Part shown: positions 29,950 through 37,443 of the stretch, piece by piece
Numbering within the stretch: the stretch's first letter is position 1
Layout of the letters: each line of letters begins with the position of its first letter
Origin: Candidatus Magasanikbacteria bacterium RIFOXYB2_FULL_38_10
GTDB taxonomy: Bacteria; Patescibacteriota; Patescibacteriia; Magasanikbacterales; UBA10003
DNA: 37,443 nt
Assembly: GCA_001783145.1 (NCBI GenBank)
Contig: MFQT01000016.1
Span: 67,796 to 105,238, forward strand
Direction of reading: 5' to 3'
Translations under genes and position numbers: made by a program
The notes under the pieces: model-generated
Told to the model about the DNA's origin: nothing
Seen by the model: only the letters and a program-made list of their open reading frames with translations
Database searches by the model: none

Positions 29950-29995
29950 AAAAAGAACCGCCTTGTCAATGATTCAATACTTTTTGGCTGTACGA

Positions 29996-31285
29996 TTACT
30001 TCACATACAAAAATGGATTAACCCTGACACCTCCCACAATTACCTCAAAATGCAAATGAGGACCGGTAGAGCGACCGGTGGAACCGCTTAAAGCAATAAC
30101 ATCGCCTTTACGCACGTCTTCCCCGGCAGAAACAAACAATTTGCTATTATGCCCATAGCGGGTTTTAATACCATTGCCGTGATTGATCAAAATCATATAG
30201 CCATAACCGCCGGTATTCCAACCGGATTTTTCTATCACACCGTCATCAGAAGCGTAAATTGGGGTACCAATAGAAATACCAATGTCAATGCCATTATGGC
30301 GCCAACTGAAATATTGAGTAATGCGACGCGCGGTAGTGGGCCACAGCATGCCGGAACCGGCTCCGCGCAAAGATGAAGGCTTGGCAGTAGAAGTTTGCGC
30401 CGGTTGGGAAGCCGGCTTGAAAAACACAGGAGCGGCAGGTAATCGGCCTTCGGGAATGATTATTTTTTCACCCACAGGCAAAGATCCTTCGCCCAAAGCG
30501 TTAAAATCTAAAATCTTTTGTCCATCAACTTTGTAAGTAGCGGCAATTTTTTGAATGGTGTCGCCTTTTTTAATTGTATGACTGACTCCGGAAACGGGCA
30601 AAATAGTTAAGACATCCCCCGGCCTGATTATGCTTCGTGAATTCAATTTATTTTCCGCATAAATTGTTTCAGCGCTAATTTGAAATCTTTGAGCAATACT
30701 GGGAATATTATCACCTGACTGCACAACATATTTAACAATTTCTCTGCGGCTTCCTTCTAAACTCACTCCGGGTAAAATAGGTGAAGAATAAACACCACTC
30801 AAATTTTGATTAAACCCAATAATTTCGCTGGTCGGCGCAATAGTCTCTTGCCCCAAGGCCAATCCGGAACTAAGACCTGCTTTTTGTTGAAAGGTAACAG
30901 TGGGAATATTCACATTTAATTCTTCCTCCAAAAAATCCCCTTCCTCGCCCGGCCCCAAAGATTGAAACAACAAACTCTCGCGACCGCCAATATATTTGTT
31001 AGTGCCATAAGTTTGACTTTCACTGGCCACCAAAAACAAACTTAAAAATAAAATCAAAGCGTAAAAAACTTTTTTATTAAAAAATAATTGCAGATAATAA
31101 CCGCCTTTTAGATAGTAACGCAAGTATAATTTATAAAAAGGAAAAATGAGAATCTTGGCCAAACCTTTACCCAATTTTTCCAAAAAAACTTTAAAAATAA
31201 AAATAAAAAAAGAGATCAGGCCGCGCTTAACGACCATGAGCCCTTTGTACATTTGGAGCAAAATTTTAAGCTTAAATTTGGACAT
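29996..31285 (-). CDS. LysM-domain M23 peptidase (envelope murein hydrolase)
   Basis: About 429 residues from the ATG at 31285; an in-frame TTG eight codons earlier is less likely. The basic N-terminal region is followed by a membrane segment near residues 70-85 (KVFYALILFLSLFLV), then two LysM domains (VVQSGDNIPSIAQRFQIS and TIKKGDTIQKIAATYKVD) that bind peptidoglycan, a Pro/Ser/Thr linker and a C-terminal M23 zinc peptidase domain. The metal motifs are HNGIDIG and HLHFEV, with RYGHNSKLFV between them. It should cut cross-links in the cell wall during growth or division. It is anchored by the N-terminus with the catalytic part outside. Confidence 0.9.
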   Translation of the reverse strand: MSKFKLKILLQMYKGLMVVKRGLISFFIFIFKVFLEKLGKGLAKILIFPFYKLYLRYYLKGGYYLQLFFNKKVFYALILFLSLFLVASESQTYGTNKYIGGRESLLFQSLGPGEEGDFLEEELNVNIPTVTFQQKAGLSSGLALGQETIAPTSEIIGFNQNLSGVYSSPILPGVSLEGSRREIVKYVVQSGDNIPSIAQRFQISAETIYAENKLNSRSIIRPGDVLTILPVSGVSHTIKKGDTIQKIAATYKVDGQKILDFNALGEGSLPVGEKIIIPEGRLPAAPVFFKPASQPAQTSTAKPSSLRGAGSGMLWPTTARRITQYFSWRHNGIDIGISIGTPIYASDDGVIEKSGWNTGGYGYMILINHGNGIKTRYGHNSKLFVSAGEDVRKGDVIALSGSTGRSTGPHLHFEVIVGGVRVNPFLYVK

Positions 31286-31329
31286 GGTTGATAGGATAAA
31301 GAATATCAAAAATAGGACCTTTTGGCAAT

Positions 31330-31385
31330 AAAAAAACCGGCAACCTACGAGAAACAGCAGTTAAGCTATTATTCAAGGTTGCCGG
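31330..31385 (-). terminator. Terminator of the AAA+ operon
   Basis: A perfect 10-bp stem, CCGGCAACCT/AGGTTGCCGG, with a loop of about 29 nt, followed by TTTTTTT on the minus strand, 22 nt after the secreted-protein stop. Confidence 0.75.
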
Positions 31386-31406
31386 GTGTTGTTTAAGAAA
31401 CTTAGG

Positions 31407-32051
31407 TTAGAAGTTGGCCGAAAGACCAAGGAGGCCGCGGGCCTTATGGACATAACCCGCCAGGCCCTCCTGATCCACCGGCGTGTAATTCAGCCAGAGG
31501 GTCAGCGGCACTCCTAGCGCCGCGAAGCTGAACTCCGCGTAAGGGCCAAAGCCGATGAAGCGGCGCATCCGCAGGCCGGCGCCAAGCCAGGAAGAGGGAT
31601 TGAGCTTTCCCACGACGTCATACCAGACGCCCGCCTTGTCTCCCTGAAAAACGGCGTTGTTCAACTCCACCGCGCCAGAGAGGGAGTAGATATCCCATCC
31701 CAGCCACAACCAGGTGGAGTAGCGAGCCTGAAGCTTGCCCGTGAGACCCTGCTCGGCACCCACGTACAGACCTATCAAAAACCAGTCCACCGGCTTGTAG
31801 TTGGGGCCGATGTAACCCTGCGCCCACGCGTCGGTCACCAGAAAGAACCCCTGCAGACCCCAACCGCCCTGGAAGTTGTGGATGAGCGCAACATCCAGGA
31901 TGGGCACCGGACGATCAGCGTCCTTGTCCAGCTGCACTTGGGTCTCCAGGAATCCGGTGGTCGTGGCACCCTTCGCCTCGGCCGCCTTGGCAAGGGTGGA
32001 GAAGTAACCGAACACCACTGCCGCAACCAGCACTCTGATGAATGTGCTCAT
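31407..32051 (-). CDS. Secreted, possibly beta-barrel protein
   Basis: A 214-residue protein from the ATG at 32051, preceded by AGGAGG at good spacing; the open frame upstream to 32159 is only leader. Residues 1 to about 22 form a signal peptide ending in AKA-AEA, a good signal-peptidase I site. The mature part has many aromatic residues and alternating patterns ending in F or Y (GWGLQGFFLV, WFLIGLYVGAE, WLWLGWDIYSL), as in small outer-membrane barrels, and ends in LSANF, i.e. with a terminal Phe. It is markedly G+C-rich. CPR cells are thought to lack an outer membrane, so a barrel here would be notable; a secreted beta-rich surface protein is the other option. Confidence 0.6.
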   Translation of the reverse strand: MSTFIRVLVAAVVFGYFSTLAKAAEAKGATTTGFLETQVQLDKDADRPVPILDVALIHNFQGGWGLQGFFLVTDAWAQGYIGPNYKPVDWFLIGLYVGAEQGLTGKLQARYSTWLWLGWDIYSLSGAVELNNAVFQGDKAGVWYDVVGKLNPSSWLGAGLRMRRFIGFGPYAEFSFAALGVPLTLWLNYTPVDQEGLAGYVHKARGLLGLSANF

Positions 32052-32119
32052 GAAAACCTCCTGTCCTGATGTTGGGATTCCCATTCCGAAGATCTTTCTC
32101 CGGATGGGAAATTGCACCA

Positions 32120-32302
32120 TTACTGCTGCCGGGGCCCCTTGGGGAAGAGCTGCCTCCACAAGTACGGGATGGCGAAGTAGAGGATGATCGCGATCCCGAT
32201 GACGGGGGCGATCATCTCCAACACGTTGATGATGAAGGACACGGCCAGCACCAGGAGCACCATTGCGACCACGATGAACAGAACCAACGTCTTCCTGTCC
32301 AT
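32120..32302 (-). CDS. Small membrane protein (60 aa)
   Basis: Residues 6-26 (LVLFIVVAMVLLVLAVSFII) and about 30-48 (MIAPVIGIAIILYFAIPYL) form two transmembrane helices, followed by a basic tail (RQLFPKGPRQQ). A good ribosome site (TAGGAGGG) precedes the ATG. It lies 51 nt after the AAA+ gene and 68 nt before the secreted-protein gene, so it is probably the middle gene of one operon. Family not recognised. It could tether the ATPase to the membrane (speculation). Confidence 0.66.
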   Translation of the reverse strand: MDRKTLVLFIVVAMVLLVLAVSFIINVLEMIAPVIGIAIILYFAIPYLWRQLFPKGPRQQ

Positions 32303-32353
32303 GAAACCCTCCTACTTGATTTCTTTAGATGCCAGGCCACGCGCCTCTGCCAT

Positions 32354-34150
32354 CTAACCTCGTCCCTGTCGAAGTTTTTCGACACTAACCACCTCTTTCT
32401 GGAAATCGTGGACAAACTCCTTGAGGTCATCAACGAAATCCAAATCGCGGGTTTGATTCTGCACAATATCAATCGCAGAGACCAAGTCCTCCTTGGTAAG
32501 ACCACTCACAAACTTCTCTGCCTCATCATCCTTGACCCCAGCTGCGTTCATCTTAGCGATGTCACGCCGCAGGGCCAAAGCTGTCGCCACCTTCACGACA
32601 TTCGCGATCATACCACCGTTTAGAATATCCTTCAAGGTGAAGTTGACAACAGTGGTATCACGCTTACGAATCTCGTAAAGTATGCGCGCAGCAGAGAAAA
32701 TCTCCGTGCTACCAAGTTCGGCCAAGCCTTCCACGATCAAGCCCTCTGCCAGACGCATGTGCTTGAAATTCAGCCGGAAGATTTCCTTGGTGGACGCAGG
32801 CGTAGGACGCGTCACCTTGATCTTGAGGTCAATGCGTTCACCACGCACAACCGCACTATCAAGCAGATCCGGACGATTGGTTGCCAGAATTACCACGGCT
32901 CCCGAATCTTCCAGACCGTCCATTTCGTTTAAGAACGCGGGCACAACTGTGCGCCCCACGTCAGAACTCACTCCGGAATCACGCTTGGAAAGAAGTGCCT
33001 CAGCTTCATCAATGAAGATGACAGCCGGATAGCCGTGAGTAGCCATGTGCTTGCGTGCGCGATCAAAGATCTGCCGCACATTGGCTTCGGCCACACCCAC
33101 GAACTTTTCCAACACTTCCGGTCCCTTGATGTAGATAAAGCCTTCAGAGGCCTTATCGCCACCATAGATGTCAGAGAGAGCCGTCGCCACGGCCTTACCA
33201 AGAAGAGTCTTGCCACAGCCCGGAGGCCCAAACAGCAAAATCCCCTTGACTCTCTTCTGTCCATAAAGACCAAACAGATGAGGAAAGCGATGTGGCAATT
33301 CCACTGTCTCAATCATCTGCTGTTTGGCTTCTTCCAGACCACCGATGTCGCTCCATTTTATCCCAAGCTTCACGCCCAGGGAGAAGCGATCATCATCCTT
33401 ACCCAAGTTGTTGATAACAACCACGCCGGAAGCATCCAGTACCACCCGATCGCCCTTGGTCAGTTCTTTTCCAAACCGGCCATTAAAGACGATCTTGACA
33501 GTGTTACGATATTCCACTTCCGAAGTAGTCTCATCAATCACTCGCCGTATCAAGGCGATGTCGCCGGCCATTTGCAGAACGGCCCTGCCAACGACGTTAA
33601 GTGTTTTCATATTCAACGTGACTGTTTCACCAGGCGTAACTTCCAGATCCTTAGGCAGAACCATTTCCAACACGCGCCCTTCAAAAACAACCACGGCGAT
33701 GGTGACTTTTTCCATTTCCACCTTGGCATCACCACTTTGAACTTTTGCCTTGGTATCCTTAGAAGACGAAGACAGAGTTTCAAAGGTTTTCCGATGCTCA
33801 CTGGGAGAATCATTGATAACACCCTTACCATCAAGCTGACTGATGACATTACCTTCTTTGGTAAAACCAACAATCACGATGGTCTCGGCATTGACGATTT
33901 CAAAGCTTACGAGGCTTGGCCGCTTTAAGCGACAGACATCACCAATGTGAAATTCTTCTAGTGATTCACGCTTGGCGTCTCTTAGAACTTTCTCCCCTGT
34001 GATAGAGAGAAAGAAATCGCCAAAACCTCCACGTTGTAGAGCAGAAGAGATGTCTGTTTCAATAACTTCCGGGATTAAACCCTTAGGCTGTTCTCTCTCA
34101 AAAGTTGCAATGACAGTCCCATAAGCAACTGGGGAATTCTCTGAAGACAT
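32354..34150 (-). CDS. ARC/Mpa-like AAA+ ATPase
   Basis: About 598 residues from the ATG at 34150 with GGGAGG upstream; the in-frame GTG at 34156 overlaps the ribosome site. An N-terminal region of about 260 residues includes OB-like beta-rich parts (KGDRVVLDASGVVVINNLG) as in proteasomal ATPases. The AAA+ domain has Walker A GPPGCGKT, KGPEVLEKFVG, Walker B VIFIDEAEALL and the block SGVSSDVGRTVVPAFLNEMDG, which is characteristic of ARC/Mpa ATPases. The C-terminus ends KLRQGRG and lacks the GQYL or HbYX motif that docks on the 20S proteasome, and no proteasome gene is nearby. It probably unfolds or remodels proteins without a proteasome. First gene of an operon with a membrane and a secreted protein. 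Confidence 0.8.
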   Translation of the reverse strand: MSSENSPVAYGTVIATFEREQPKGLIPEVIETDISSALQRGGFGDFFLSITGEKVLRDAKRESLEEFHIGDVCRLKRPSLVSFEIVNAETIVIVGFTKEGNVISQLDGKGVINDSPSEHRKTFETLSSSSKDTKAKVQSGDAKVEMEKVTIAVVVFEGRVLEMVLPKDLEVTPGETVTLNMKTLNVVGRAVLQMAGDIALIRRVIDETTSEVEYRNTVKIVFNGRFGKELTKGDRVVLDASGVVVINNLGKDDDRFSLGVKLGIKWSDIGGLEEAKQQMIETVELPHRFPHLFGLYGQKRVKGILLFGPPGCGKTLLGKAVATALSDIYGGDKASEGFIYIKGPEVLEKFVGVAEANVRQIFDRARKHMATHGYPAVIFIDEAEALLSKRDSGVSSDVGRTVVPAFLNEMDGLEDSGAVVILATNRPDLLDSAVVRGERIDLKIKVTRPTPASTKEIFRLNFKHMRLAEGLIVEGLAELGSTEIFSAARILYEIRKRDTTVVNFTLKDILNGGMIANVVKVATALALRRDIAKMNAAGVKDDEAEKFVSGLTKEDLVSAIDIVQNQTRDLDFVDDLKEFVHDFQKEVVSVEKLRQGRG

Positions 34151-34222
34151 GAGCACCTCCCTTATTTTACTTGCATCATTTCAATTTAAAAGAGCTTGCC
34201 TGCTTATTTTACAGGACTGGCT

Positions 34223-34251
34223 ACTTTACCACTTTTAGTCTTTTTTGTCAA
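34223..34251 (-). promoter_or_regulatory. Promoter of the AAA+ operon
   Basis: TTGACA at 34251-34246, a 17-nt spacer and TAAAGT at 34228-34223, about 75 nt before the ATG. Confidence 0.72.
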
Positions 34252-34287
34252 GGTCTTAAAATGAGCTTAAATTAGCTTTAAAAAATA

Positions 34288-34318
34288 TAAAAAAAGACTC
34301 TCCTATTACAGAGAGTCT
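34288..34318 (-). terminator. Terminator of the ABC-transporter unit
   Basis: AGACTCTC/GAGAGTCT, a perfect 8-bp stem with an 8-nt loop, followed by TTTTTTT on the minus strand. It separates the transporter unit from the AAA+ operon. Confidence 0.85.
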
Positions 34319-34337
34319 ATTAAGGTTGGTTAAAGAA

Positions 34338-35240
34338 CTAATTGGGCACGGCCGCTGACGGCATCACGACTGTCGGAGCGACAACCGATTGCGGTGGCTG
34401 TACCAAAGGCGGAAGCGACCCTACCTCAAAGAGTGATTGTTCCACCATCTGGACAAGTTCCACAAACCTCTTGTCCATACGGATTTCACGACCTCTTGGA
34501 GAGGGTAAATCCACCTTGATGTGTTGCACAATGCGTCCGGGATTAGGTGCCATGATGTAGATATCATCAGCAAGGAACACCGCCTCCTGGATATCATGGG
34601 TCACCAGAAGAATGGTGGACTTAAGCTTCTCCCTCAACCTGGACACAGTGAGCTGGGCCAGGAAACGAGTGTTCACGTCCAAGGCTTGATGCGGCTCGTC
34701 CATGAGCAAGAGCTCTGGATTAGAGACTAGCGCACGGGCCAGAGCGACGCGCTGAAGCTGTCCGCCGGACAAAATCGGATGTTGCGCAAACTTGCGCCAC
34801 TGATCTTCCAAACCCACGGTCCTAAGCATCTCCATTGCTGCCGCGCGCTGCTCCTTAGGGGTACCCATGCCCTTGATTTCCAAAGGTAGTGTCACATTCT
34901 CCAAGACAGTGCGCCAAGGCAACGAAGAATAGGTCTGGAATACCATAGGAACAGATCCTTCGAGCGGCTTTCCATGCAACAACACCTCACCCTTGGTCGG
35001 CTTTTGCAAACCAGCGATGTAGCGCAGAAGAGTGGACTTTCCGCATCCGGATGTTCCCATAAGAACTGTGAAATGTCCCCGCTCGGCGTGCCCTTCCACC
35101 AAAAGATTTAAATCCTTAATGATGTAATGGGCTCCGCCATCGTAAGTCTGGGAGATATTCACCAGGCTCACGACATCGGGCAAAGTGGAATCGTTTTCAA
35201 ACCTGATTCCGGCATTGTTCCGATCTTCAGAGGCTGTCAT
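34338..35240 (-). CDS. ABC transporter ATP-binding protein (nitrate/taurine type)
   Basis: A 300-residue ATPase of the SsuB/TauB/NrtD type. Walker A is GTSGCGKS (62-69), Q-loop FQ at 101-102, signature LSGGQ at 157-161, Walker B LLLMDEP (177-183) and the switch histidine in LLVTHD. The segment after Walker B reads DEPHQALD where DEPFGALD is usual. Residues after about 270 form an extra Pro/Val-rich tail. GGGAGG precedes the ATG. It powers the permease encoded 3 nt upstream. The imported substrate is unknown. Confidence 0.9.
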   Translation of the reverse strand: MTASEDRNNAGIRFENDSTLPDVVSLVNISQTYDGGAHYIIKDLNLLVEGHAERGHFTVLMGTSGCGKSTLLRYIAGLQKPTKGEVLLHGKPLEGSVPMVFQTYSSLPWRTVLENVTLPLEIKGMGTPKEQRAAAMEMLRTVGLEDQWRKFAQHPILSGGQLQRVALARALVSNPELLLMDEPHQALDVNTRFLAQLTVSRLREKLKSTILLVTHDIQEAVFLADDIYIMAPNPGRIVQHIKVDLPSPRGREIRMDKRFVELVQMVEQSLFEVGSLPPLVQPPQSVVAPTVVMPSAAVPN

Positions 35241-35243
35241 GAA

Positions 35244-36047
35244 TTACCTCCCATGCTCTTTGTTGGCATACTTGTAAGCAAAGAGGGTTTTATCCAGATA
35301 AAGCTGAACTTTGTCCAAAAGGAAACCAATCAGGATAATGATGATGACCAGACCAAAGAGCTTGTCCACACGAGATTGTCGTGCAGCCAAATAAGACAAA
35401 GCTCCCAGTCCTCCGCCATACATGTCTGACATTTCCGCGGCCACGATGTAAGTCCAGGAAATAGCACCCAGGTTAATAATGTCGTCAAACGAACGAGACA
35501 CCACGGCCGGCAAAAAGACGTACCACACACTCTGCCACTTGGTAGCTCCGAGCGTAGTAACGGTTTGAACATATACGTCCTCTACCTCACGTACACGCTG
35601 CAACACAGCTGGCAAAAGATAAAGGAAGATGGATGTAGCCAGGAACTGAATCTTCATGAAATCACCCAGCTTGAACCAAGCGATGAAGAGACCAATCAAA
35701 ATGGTCAAGGGCAGAAAACGAATGACCACAATGAATCGCTTGCACAGAGCGCGCAAGTACTTGTTAAGGCCAATAGCCAAACCCAGAGGCAGCCCCAAAA
35801 TCACTGCTTCAAGCAAACCCAAGACATTGACCTTCAAGGACTGCACGGCATTGGCAATAAGGGCATCTTGGGAGTTCATCTCTATGATAGCCCTCCCTAC
35901 CTTTAAGGGCGAAGGAAGGATACCCACGGGTATCCATTCCATTTCAGTGATAAGCGTCCACAATCCAATGATTGCGGAGAAGCCTATCAGCTCTACTAGT
36001 AGAGCGTTCCTCTGTGGCAATTCCTCGCGCAGATCATATGAGGCCAT
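35244..36047 (-). CDS. ABC transporter permease (nitrate/taurine type)
   Basis: A 267-residue inner-membrane permease with about six transmembrane helices. The EAA-like loop is in the middle-C-terminal part (ATKWQSVWYVFLPAVVSRSFDDIINLGAISW region), as in SsuC/TauC/NrtB proteins. The start is at the ATG at 36047; a GTG three bases earlier is possible, and AAAGGAGG lies 6-9 nt upstream. Tightly coupled to the ATPase gene (3 nt). A terminator-like hairpin separates it from the upstream binding-protein gene, which may lower its expression relative to that protein. Confidence 0.88.
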   Translation of the reverse strand: MASYDLREELPQRNALLVELIGFSAIIGLWTLITEMEWIPVGILPSPLKVGRAIIEMNSQDALIANAVQSLKVNVLGLLEAVILGLPLGLAIGLNKYLRALCKRFIVVIRFLPLTILIGLFIAWFKLGDFMKIQFLATSIFLYLLPAVLQRVREVEDVYVQTVTTLGATKWQSVWYVFLPAVVSRSFDDIINLGAISWTYIVAAEMSDMYGGGLGALSYLAARQSRVDKLFGLVIIIILIGFLLDKVQLYLDKTLFAYKYANKEHGR

Positions 36048-36076
36048 CACTTGCCTCCTTTCGATGTTAAGAGGTG

Positions 36077-36112
36077 AAAAAAAATGGGGAGGCAGGACGA
36101 TCCCGCCTCCCC
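36077..36112 (-). terminator. Terminator-like hairpin between binding protein and permease
   Basis: GGGGAGGC/GCCTCCCC with an 11-nt loop, then ATTTTTTTT on the minus strand. It probably gives partial termination, so more binding protein than permease would be made, as is common in importer operons. Confidence 0.78.
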
Positions 36113-36137
36113 GGTTGATGTGGCCGTTAAGCCGTCA

Positions 36138-37443
36138 TCAGTTCTCCAGGAACTTGAACGTGGTGCGCCGGTTCTTGGCGCGACAATCCTCGGACGCGTT
36201 GGTCTCGCAACCCACCACCGGCTTGTCGGGGCCGTTGCCCACGATGATGAAGCGGTTGGGGTCCAGACCCAGCTTGACGACCAGGTAGTTGGCGCCGGAA
36301 CGTGCGCGATCATACGACAGCTTCTGGTTCACCTCCCGCGAACCCTTGCTGTCCGTGTTGCCCTCGATCAGGATGCGCGTTTTTCCGAACTCCTTGGAAC
36401 GGTTGATGAAGAACGCATCGATGGCCTCCTTGCCCCCGTCCGTCAAGTCGGCGGAGTTGAAGGCGAAGTTGACCGTGAGGTCCAGGGACGAGAACGCCGG
36501 AGCCTTGGCGTCTTCGGGCTTGGGAGGCGCGAAGCGCGGGGTCTCCTCGGGGGCGTTCTCCGGCGGACCGGCGAGCTCCGTGCACGACGCCACGAAGGAC
36601 GTGTCCACGATGTTGCGCCAGAGCGGGATGTTGTCGGGCGCCAGGCCGATCTGGTTGAAGAGGCGGTGCATCTTGTTGTACACCTCCTCGCCGCGCACGG
36701 CACCGGGCGACGTCTTGAGGCCGAAGAACAGCAGGTTGTCACCGTAGGTGGTGATGCGCGCGTTCTCGATCATGCGAGTGGCCGAGGCCACGTCGTTCAG
36801 GTTGAAACCCGCGCTGATGATCTGCGCCGCCTGCGTCTTGGCCGTCGGCACGGCATTGATCTCGCCCGCCGCCTTGAGCCATCCGCAAGTAAACTTCCTG
36901 AAGGCCGCGTTCTTCGCGACAAGCACATCCTGCTTGGCCAGGAAGACGTCGGCGATGGCCTTGTTGGCCTTCTTGGTGTTGACCAGCACCTTGGTGCCGA
37001 GCACGTTCTTCACGCAGTCCTCGTCATCCGGGGCCCAGACCATTGCCGCATCCGCGGCGCCGGCCTTGTAGCGGCTGGCCGCCTCGATGCCGTTGTCCAC
37101 GCCCACCACCTGGATGTCCGTGTAGGAAAGGTTGCAGGTGGCCAAGGTCAGCAGGAGGAGGGTGTGGCTCGGCGTACCGATGGCCACCGCCACCTTCTTG
37201 CCCTTGAGGTCGCAGACCGAGTTGATCCCGGCCTTCACCACCATGGCGTCGCCGCCCTCGCTCCAGTCGGTCTGGATGAACTGCTTGGCACCAAGCGCCG
37301 CGAGCTCCGTGATCTCCGTCGGCAGCGAGTCGGTGGTGGCCAGGCCAAGCACGTCGCACTCGCCAGCCTTCCACGCGTCGCGCATGGCCTTGAAGTCGTC
37401 GATGACCTTGAAGCCCACGATCACGCCGTCCTTGTAAAAGCGG
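36138..37443 (-). CDS. ABC substrate-binding protein fused to OmpA-like domain (partial)
   Basis: The frame is open to the right edge (reading RFYKDG before the first internal GTG at 37424), so the N-terminus and any signal peptide are outside. The first 260 visible residues resemble NMT1/SsuA-type periplasmic binding proteins (LKGKKVAVAIGTPSHTLL, AADAAMVWAPDDEDCVKN). A Pro/Glu-rich linker leads into an OmpA_C domain of about 120 residues: NFAFNSADL, IEGNTDSKGSREVNQKL, SYDRARSGANYL and a final KNRRTTF. The Asp in NTDSKG and the Arg in YDRAR are the peptidoglycan-contact residues of the family. Extra cysteines (VGCE and DCRAK) may form a disulfide. The fusion would fix the receptor to the wall. 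G+C is very high compared with the left part of the window. Confidence 0.85.
   Translation of the reverse strand, partial: RFYKDGVIVGFKVIDDFKAMRDAWKAGECDVLGLATTDSLPTEITELAALGAKQFIQTDWSEGGDAMVVKAGINSVCDLKGKKVAVAIGTPSHTLLLLTLATCNLSYTDIQVVGVDNGIEAASRYKAGAADAAMVWAPDDEDCVKNVLGTKVLVNTKKANKAIADVFLAKQDVLVAKNAAFRKFTCGWLKAAGEINAVPTAKTQAAQIISAGFNLNDVASATRMIENARITTYGDNLLFFGLKTSPGAVRGEEVYNKMHRLFNQIGLAPDNIPLWRNIVDTSFVASCTELAGPPENAPEETPRFAPPKPEDAKAPAFSSLDLTVNFAFNSADLTDGGKEAIDAFFINRSKEFGKTRILIEGNTDSKGSREVNQKLSYDRARSGANYLVVKLGLDPNRFIIVGNGPDKPVVGCETNASEDCRAKNRRTTFKFLEN

Noticed and set aside
32069-33928. Long plus-strand frames opposite the AAA+ gene (for example 33035-33928)
   Set aside because: They mirror the well-supported AAA+ gene on the other strand and have no recognisable domain or ribosome site.
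31400-37443. Treating the right end as a chimeric contig from a Gram-negative organism
   Set aside because: The OmpA-like domain and composition raise the question, but promoter, ribosome-site and terminator style match the rest of the window; kept only as a composition finding.

Overview
This window looks like a chromosomal piece of a Patescibacteria/CPR bacterium, most likely of the Parcubacteria type. That is an inference from gene content and style: a 23S rRNA gene split by a group I intron with a LAGLIDADG gene, a 23S-5S unit with no 16S in front of it, a standalone GlmU uridyltransferase domain, a LysM/M23 envelope peptidase, a divergent superoxide dismutase, and very regular TTGACA-N17-TATAAT promoters with short intrinsic terminators. 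Housekeeping genes are AT-rich. Several isolated genes are clearly richer in G+C, and the right end (about 36.1-37.4 kb) is strongly so.

Layout. 1-4 kb: the 3' end of an alanine racemase gene, then on the minus strand an EndoQ-like PHP nuclease, a sugar-isomerase cupin, a single-domain NDP-hexose 2,3-dehydratase-like gene with its own promoter and terminator, and a C-terminal remnant of an rdgB/HAM1 gene. 3.1-9.7 kb: one long minus-strand operon in transcription order HAD-like protein, GlmU-type uridyltransferase, a three-subunit 2-oxoacid oxidoreductase, GlmS and YvcK, joining amino-sugar precursor synthesis to central metabolism. 9.8-11 kb: a PPi-type phosphofructokinase read the other way from a nearly leaderless promoter. 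11-15.5 kb: the 5S and the intron-split 23S rRNA genes with their promoter and pre-23S processing stem, preceded by an independent unit of about 195 nt that looks like an unannotated structured RNA. 15.5-18.1 kb: a PilZ protein, tRNA-Lys, tRNA-Arg, rnc, nusB and rpmF.

18.2-21.4 kb: a plus-strand J-domain operon with two unrecognised partners, then a 507-residue unknown protein. 21.5-25 kb: rpsO, a NYN-domain gene and pnp, with leader hairpins typical of self-regulated ribosomal-protein and PNPase operons. 25-26 kb: a minus-strand gene whose C-terminus has a C-type-lectin/FGE-like end and a codon pattern matching the variable region of a diversity-generating retroelement (DGR). 26-26.8 kb: a gene-free stretch with palindromic operator-like sites, a DnaA box, a consensus promoter, a hairpin-rich RNA of about 320 nt and a terminator in front of superoxide dismutase. 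27.5-31.3 kb: a DksA/TraR-like protein, LspA, ComM/YifB and a LysM-M23 peptidase.

31.3-37.4 kb: two minus-strand transcription units. The first holds an ARC/Mpa-like AAA+ ATPase, a small membrane protein and a secreted, possibly barrel-like protein. The other is a nitrate/taurine-type ABC importer whose substrate-binding protein is fused to an OmpA-like peptidoglycan-binding domain and runs off the right edge.

The most interesting items are the DGR-like variable region, the two candidate structured RNAs, the shared palindromic sites, and the AAA+/ABC/OmpA cluster.
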